Positions 29,643-32,126 of a stretch of DNA of 32,126 nt are shown here, piece after piece. The notes under the pieces are model-generated. The model saw only the letters and a program-made list of their open reading frames with translations. It did not search any database and had not been told where the DNA came from. Both the position numbers and the translations under genes were made by a program. This DNA comes from Nitrosomonas communis (GTDB taxonomy: Bacteria > Pseudomonadota > Gammaproteobacteria > Burkholderiales > Nitrosomonadaceae), in assembly GCF_024102715.1 (NCBI RefSeq), contig NZ_JAGFJM010000136.1, positions 1 to 32,126 of the forward strand. Direction: 5' to 3'. Numbering within the stretch: the stretch's first letter is position 1; each line of letters starts with the position of its first letter.

Positions 29643-30314
29643 ATGCGCGCGTCTATATTATCAGCCAATTCACCCGCCCCCTCTTCAGTAAGGCAAAGTA
29701 TCAGTATCGTAGGCCATGAACCGGAAATACTTGCGCGCATCTATGATGACCTTATTAAAATATGCATTCTGCAGCGTGTGCTCAGCGCCGGTATCAAACA
29801 CTATGCCGCATATTTACAGCAAGAGCACATTGGCTTTGAACTGGTGCAGCCCATCAATGTAACGCAGGTAGGAAATAGCTTGAAGGCATTGCTGCCCCAG
29901 CATCACACGCGGAATGCCTTCATTGAGGATGTTCGCTGGGTGGTCGAGATGTTTGCCTGTCTGTTCGAGCTGGAGAAGGTCGGTGTGCGGCTGAATGTGC
30001 TGACCAAAACCATGTGTCCGCGATTCCACGCAGACAAAGTGCCTTGCCGCCTGATCACGACGTATGCCGGCAAAGGGACGGAGTGGCTGGATAGTAAAGC
30101 TATCGATCGTGTTATGCTTGCGGCTTACAACGAATCCAAAGAAAGGGCCGATGCATTTGCTAAGCACTACCCAATCCAACGCTTGCAGGAAGGAGATATC
30201 GCTTTGTTCAAAGGTGAGCAATGGGATGAACAGGAAGGAGATGGCGTGATTCATCGTTCACCAGCGCTTGATACGAATGAAACGCGGCTACTGCTGACTT
30301 TGGATTTTGCTTGA
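29643..30314 (+). CDS. DUF1826-family protein of the zinc operon
   Basis: A 223-residue cytoplasmic protein matching the DUF1826 pattern seen next to COG0523 GTPases: KTMCPRFHADKVPCRLITTY, AGKGTEWLDSKAIDRV, GDIALFKGEQWDEQ, and GVIHRSPALDTNETRLLLTL at the C-terminus. Conserved Cys and His (CPRFHADKVPC, IHRSP) could bind metal, but no biochemical role is known to me. The ATG is 1 nt after the zigA stop, with GAGAGGA in the end of zigA, so translation is coupled. zur begins 53 nt downstream. Family context suggests a zinc-starvation role. Confidence 0.85.
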   Translation: MRASILSANSPAPSSVRQSISIVGHEPEILARIYDDLIKICILQRVLSAGIKHYAAYLQQEHIGFELVQPINVTQVGNSLKALLPQHHTRNAFIEDVRWVVEMFACLFELEKVGVRLNVLTKTMCPRFHADKVPCRLITTYAGKGTEWLDSKAIDRVMLAAYNESKERADAFAKHYPIQRLQEGDIALFKGEQWDEQEGDGVIHRSPALDTNETRLLLTLDFA

Positions 30315-30367
30315 ATCGGTTATGAATAACGGTTAATCGTTGATTAAGTCACAGGAAATGATGAGAA

Positions 30368-30832
30368 ATGTCCGTCGATATTGACCATATCATCCAGAAA
30401 TCACAAGAAGCATGCGCATCGGCAGGCGTTAAATTAACCATCAAGCGCAAAAATGTGCTCGTCGTGTTGCTGCGTTCCTCGACGCCTCTTTCTGCCTATG
30501 AAATTGCGGAAAGATATAAAACACAATTTAATGAATCATTACCGGTCATGTCGGTTTATCGCATACTGGATTTCCTGCTTCAGGAAAAACTGGTGCACAA
30601 GCTCGAAACAGCCAGTTTATATATAGCTTGCGCCCATATTGCCTGTGACCATCAACACGAAACCCCGCAATTTCTGATTTGTGACCGCTGCCATGCTGTC
30701 AAAGAAATCGGCATCAAACAGCACATCATGACGGAGCTCGCGCGCAGCATACAAAACACCGGCTTTACCCTGGCCCACCAGCAACTTGAGCTGCATGGGC
30801 TTTGTGAACGCTGTCAAAGTGACTCGATGTAA
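30368..30832 (+). CDS. zur: zinc uptake regulator Zur (Fur family)
   Basis: A 154-residue Fur-family repressor. The winged helix covers KRKNVLVVLLRSSTPLSAYE through SVYRILDFLLQEKLVHKLE. The metal-binding part contains CAHIACDHQHETPQFLICDR followed by CHAVKEIG and a C-terminal HGLCERCQ; these supply the CxxC pairs of the structural zinc site and the His/Cys of the sensor site. Assignment to Zur rather than Fur rests on the zigA-DUF1826 operon and the C-terminal CxxC close to the end. It probably represses its own operon through the palindrome at 28366. Part of its 3' end recurs near 31684. Confidence 0.88.
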   Translation: MSVDIDHIIQKSQEACASAGVKLTIKRKNVLVVLLRSSTPLSAYEIAERYKTQFNESLPVMSVYRILDFLLQEKLVHKLETASLYIACAHIACDHQHETPQFLICDRCHAVKEIGIKQHIMTELARSIQNTGFTLAHQQLELHGLCERCQSDSM

Positions 30833-30891
30833 TGGCCATGCTTTTGAATGCGTGAAAGAGGTGAGGGATTATTTTGGATTGCATTGTTCAC
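30744..30891 (+). repeat. zur 3' region, copy A of a diverged direct repeat
   Basis: Bases 30744-30843 match 31682-31780 with about ten differences, and further similarity (GGATTATTTTGGATTGCATT against the related stretch at 31819-31840) continues past the zur stop. The repeats flank the toxin-antitoxin genes. Copy A contains the intact end of zur. Confidence 0.8.
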
Positions 30892-30989
30892 GGACCAGTC
30901 AAATTTTAAGACACTTGGCAGATTCAAGATTAAAGACTATTTTATGGTAATACCAACAAAGTATTTTATCTGAAAGCGAGGTAAGTAAT

Positions 30990-31169
30990 ATGCCAGCAGC
31001 AAAACAGGAAGCATTGAAAACGATTGACCAATTGCCAGACGATGCAGATATGGATGAAATTATGTATCGGCTTTATGTGTTGGATAAGATTAGGAAGGGG
31101 CAAGAAGCTGCGGAGCAGGGGAAAACTGTGACCAGCGAACAACTTAAGCGAGAAATAGAGGTGTGGTAA
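30990..31169 (+). CDS. antitoxin of a RelE/ParE module
   Basis: A 59-residue protein, MPAAKQEALKTIDQLPDDAD then MDEIMYRLYVLDKIRKGQEA and a C-terminal TSEQLKREIEVW. Its small size, acidic helical middle and 7-nt overlap with the toxin gene identify it as the antitoxin; the C-terminal tail probably wraps the toxin. No obvious ribbon-helix-helix or PHD fold can be named, so autoregulation is not certain. GAGG lies 8 nt before the ATG. Confidence 0.8.
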   Translation: MPAAKQEALKTIDQLPDDADMDEIMYRLYVLDKIRKGQEAAEQGKTVTSEQLKREIEVW

Positions 31170-31468
31170 TCTGGACTGAGCCAGCGAAGGCCGATTTACG
31201 TGCTATCCATGATTTTATCGCCCATGATTCCCGTTATTACGCCAAGAAAGTTGTTCAGGATATCCGCGAGGAAATCGAGGGGCTAGACGAGTTTCCAAAA
31301 ATTGGCAGAATAGTCCCCGAGCTCAACGATGATAATGTGAGGGAATTGCCCCTGTATTCTTATCGAATTATTTATGAGATCAGTAATCAGGCTATATTGA
31401 TACTCGCTGTGGTACATCAAAGAAGAAAACTAATAAGCGACGATATTTTAAGGGAAGCAAAAGACTAG
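31163..31468 (+). CDS. RelE/ParE-family toxin
   Basis: A 101-residue toxin of the RelE/ParE superfamily: MVIWTEPAKADLRAIHDFIA, YYAKKVVQDIREEIEGLDEF, GRIVPELNDDNVRELPLYSY, RIIYEISNQAILILAVVHQR. The RELPLYSYRIIYEI strand pair and VVHQRRKL ending are typical of the ParE branch, some of which poison gyrase while RelE proteins cut ribosomal mRNA; the target here cannot be told. The start is GTG inside the antitoxin gene with GAG just upstream, so expression is coupled to the antitoxin and kept low. Confidence 0.88.
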   Translation: MVIWTEPAKADLRAIHDFIAHDSRYYAKKVVQDIREEIEGLDEFPKIGRIVPELNDDNVRELPLYSYRIIYEISNQAILILAVVHQRRKLISDDILREAKD

Positions 31469-31509
31469 ACCCTTTGATGATATCCCCCAATAGGGCTAGT
31501 CAGTGCATT

Positions 31510-31653
31510 TTACGAACATTCACTTGAGTCTTTTGTTAGACCAGTTGATGCCCGAGCCAGCTTAATCAATAATATCAACGCCTCATTTACTGCTTTCTCC
31601 TTAGGAAATGCTTTTGCAACTTCCGGTTCGAGCACAGAAATTGAGGCCAAGCC
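31510..31653 (-). pseudogene. truncated antitoxin-like gene, C-terminal part only
   Basis: The minus strand reads SISVLEPEVAKAFPKEKAVN then EALILLIKLARAS and a short tail to a stop. This resembles the C-terminal half of small antitoxin-like proteins with the pattern LxPEVAxxFPxxxAVNEAL. Upstream the frame runs into antisense of the zur fragment, so its natural N-terminus is lost. It is probably the remains of a second toxin-antitoxin gene cut by the same rearrangement that left the zur fragment. Family link is tentative. Confidence 0.45.
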
Positions 31654-31681
31654 GCAACCGCGACCTGACCTCAAATTCTGT

Positions 31682-31846
31682 GCAGCATACAAAACACCGG
31701 CTTTACCTTGGCACATCAGCAACTCGAGCTGCATGGGCTTTGTGCACGCTGTCAGAGTGATTCCATGTAATGGCATGCTTCGTAAAATCTTCATCTCTCG
31801 ACGCATGCAAGGGATGAAGATTGTTTTGGTTTGCATTATTCTCGGG
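31682..31846 (+). pseudogene. second zur 3'-end fragment (copy B of the direct repeat)
   Basis: In frame from 31684 the sequence encodes the last 28 residues of zur, SIQNTGFTLAHQQLELHGLC and then ARCQSDSM, up to a TAA at 31768-31770. Compared with zur there are eight base changes in 29 codons; seven are synonymous and one changes Glu to Ala. Homology stops abruptly on the 5' side at 31682 and extends with small gaps past the stop to about 31846. It is therefore a remnant of another zur allele rather than a freshly decaying copy. Confidence 0.75.
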
Positions 31847-31849
31847 TGA

Positions 31850-32048
31850 GTCTATTGTGAAACAGCCAAAGATGGCAAAAGGCAAGACTTGGCCATAAGC
31901 CTGAAGTGCAGCGTAGTTGGCAGTCCGAGTTGATGCAATTGCTAGCCCATCTTTAACATCACATTTTAAAACACACTAACAATTAATATGTTACAAAGCA
32001 AAAAATGATCGTAAGGCACTACATTTGATTTTTTCTGTGACATCAAGC
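31850..32048. other. non-coding AT-rich stretch
   Basis: I see no convincing gene, tRNA or terminator here. It joins the zur fragment to the partial gene at the window edge and probably includes the boundary of that mobile element, though no terminal repeat could be named. Confidence 0.4.
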
Positions 32049-32126
32049 TTACACGTATGTTTTGATAACTCCTCCTGGTAACGGATCCAAGTTTAGCGCT
32101 TGGTAGATAGCAGCCAGTTCCGGTTC
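32049..32126 (-). CDS. C-terminal end of a protein running in from the window edge, possibly a transposase
   Basis: The minus strand is open from the window edge and reads EPELAAIYQALNLDPLPGG then VIKTYV and TAA at 32049-32051. The tail recalls the C-terminus of IS1634/IS4-type transposases that end in a short Gly-Ile-x-KT segment, but 25 residues are too few to be sure. The neighbourhood of broken genes supports a mobile element. Confidence 0.35.
   Translation of the reverse strand, partial: EPELAAIYQALNLDPLPGGVIKTYV

Noticed and set aside
31530-31545. GTTAGAC as a possible attC box near the toxin-antitoxin
   Set aside because: No RYYYAAC partner with complementary inner arms was found within a reasonable distance.

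Overview
The window looks like a chromosomal segment of a betaproteobacterial ammonia oxidiser of the Nitrosomonas type. This is inferred from the recA-recX-alaS block, the pyrophosphate-dependent phosphofructokinase next to a membrane pyrophosphatase, and the general protein style; no database search was possible. Housekeeping blocks alternate with accessory DNA.

Layout. (1) 1-1679: right end of an IS21-family element (istB partial, istA, terminal repeats). (2) 1715-4615: a tightly coupled two-gene unit on the minus strand, a SIR2-like/TIR fusion followed by a membrane-tethered nSTAND1 ATPase. It is probably an anti-phage NAD-depleting system and is the most interesting locus here. (3) 4730-5276: degraded IS982-like and IS110-like transposase remnants. 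(4) 5277-8446: accessory genes: an epoxide-hydrolase-like enzyme, an uncharacterised 358-residue protein and two small exported proteins. The small-protein genes are associated with two imperfect inverted repeats that have the RYYYAAC/GTTRRRY ends of integron attC sites, with no integrase in view (a candidate CALIN). A tRNA-Arg(CCT) follows. (5) 8729-20827: core genome: MFS permease, smr, trxB, a Tat-exported intradiol dioxygenase homologue, alaS, recX and recA on the minus strand; then adk (apparently starting at ATT), PPi-PFK and the K+-independent H+-pyrophosphatase on the plus strand. The last gene has a leader with a perfect 11-bp hairpin whose loop can pair downstream. (6) 21069-27176: envelope genes: PepSY-like protein, periplasmic TPR protein, DUF1624-type membrane protein, a small lipoprotein behind a Fur-box-like palindrome, a CPBP protease homologue, and a PIN-PhoH ATPase. 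(7) 27360-30832: an SDR enzyme, then a zinc-homeostasis operon (ZigA/CobW GTPase, DUF1826, Zur) behind a palindromic candidate Zur operator. (8) 30990-32126: a RelE/ParE toxin-antitoxin pair, a broken antitoxin-like gene, a second copy of the 3' end of zur that differs almost only at synonymous sites, and the C-terminal tail of a possible transposase.

How genes work together. PPi-PFK and H+-PPase both use pyrophosphate, so glycolytic flux and proton pumping are linked to PPi made by biosynthesis. RecX overlaps recA and modulates it. ZigA, DUF1826 and Zur form a zinc-starvation response. The SIR2-TIR and nSTAND proteins most likely act as effector plus ATP-driven switch. Starts were moved from the longest frame where a Shine-Dalgarno sequence or family length demanded it.
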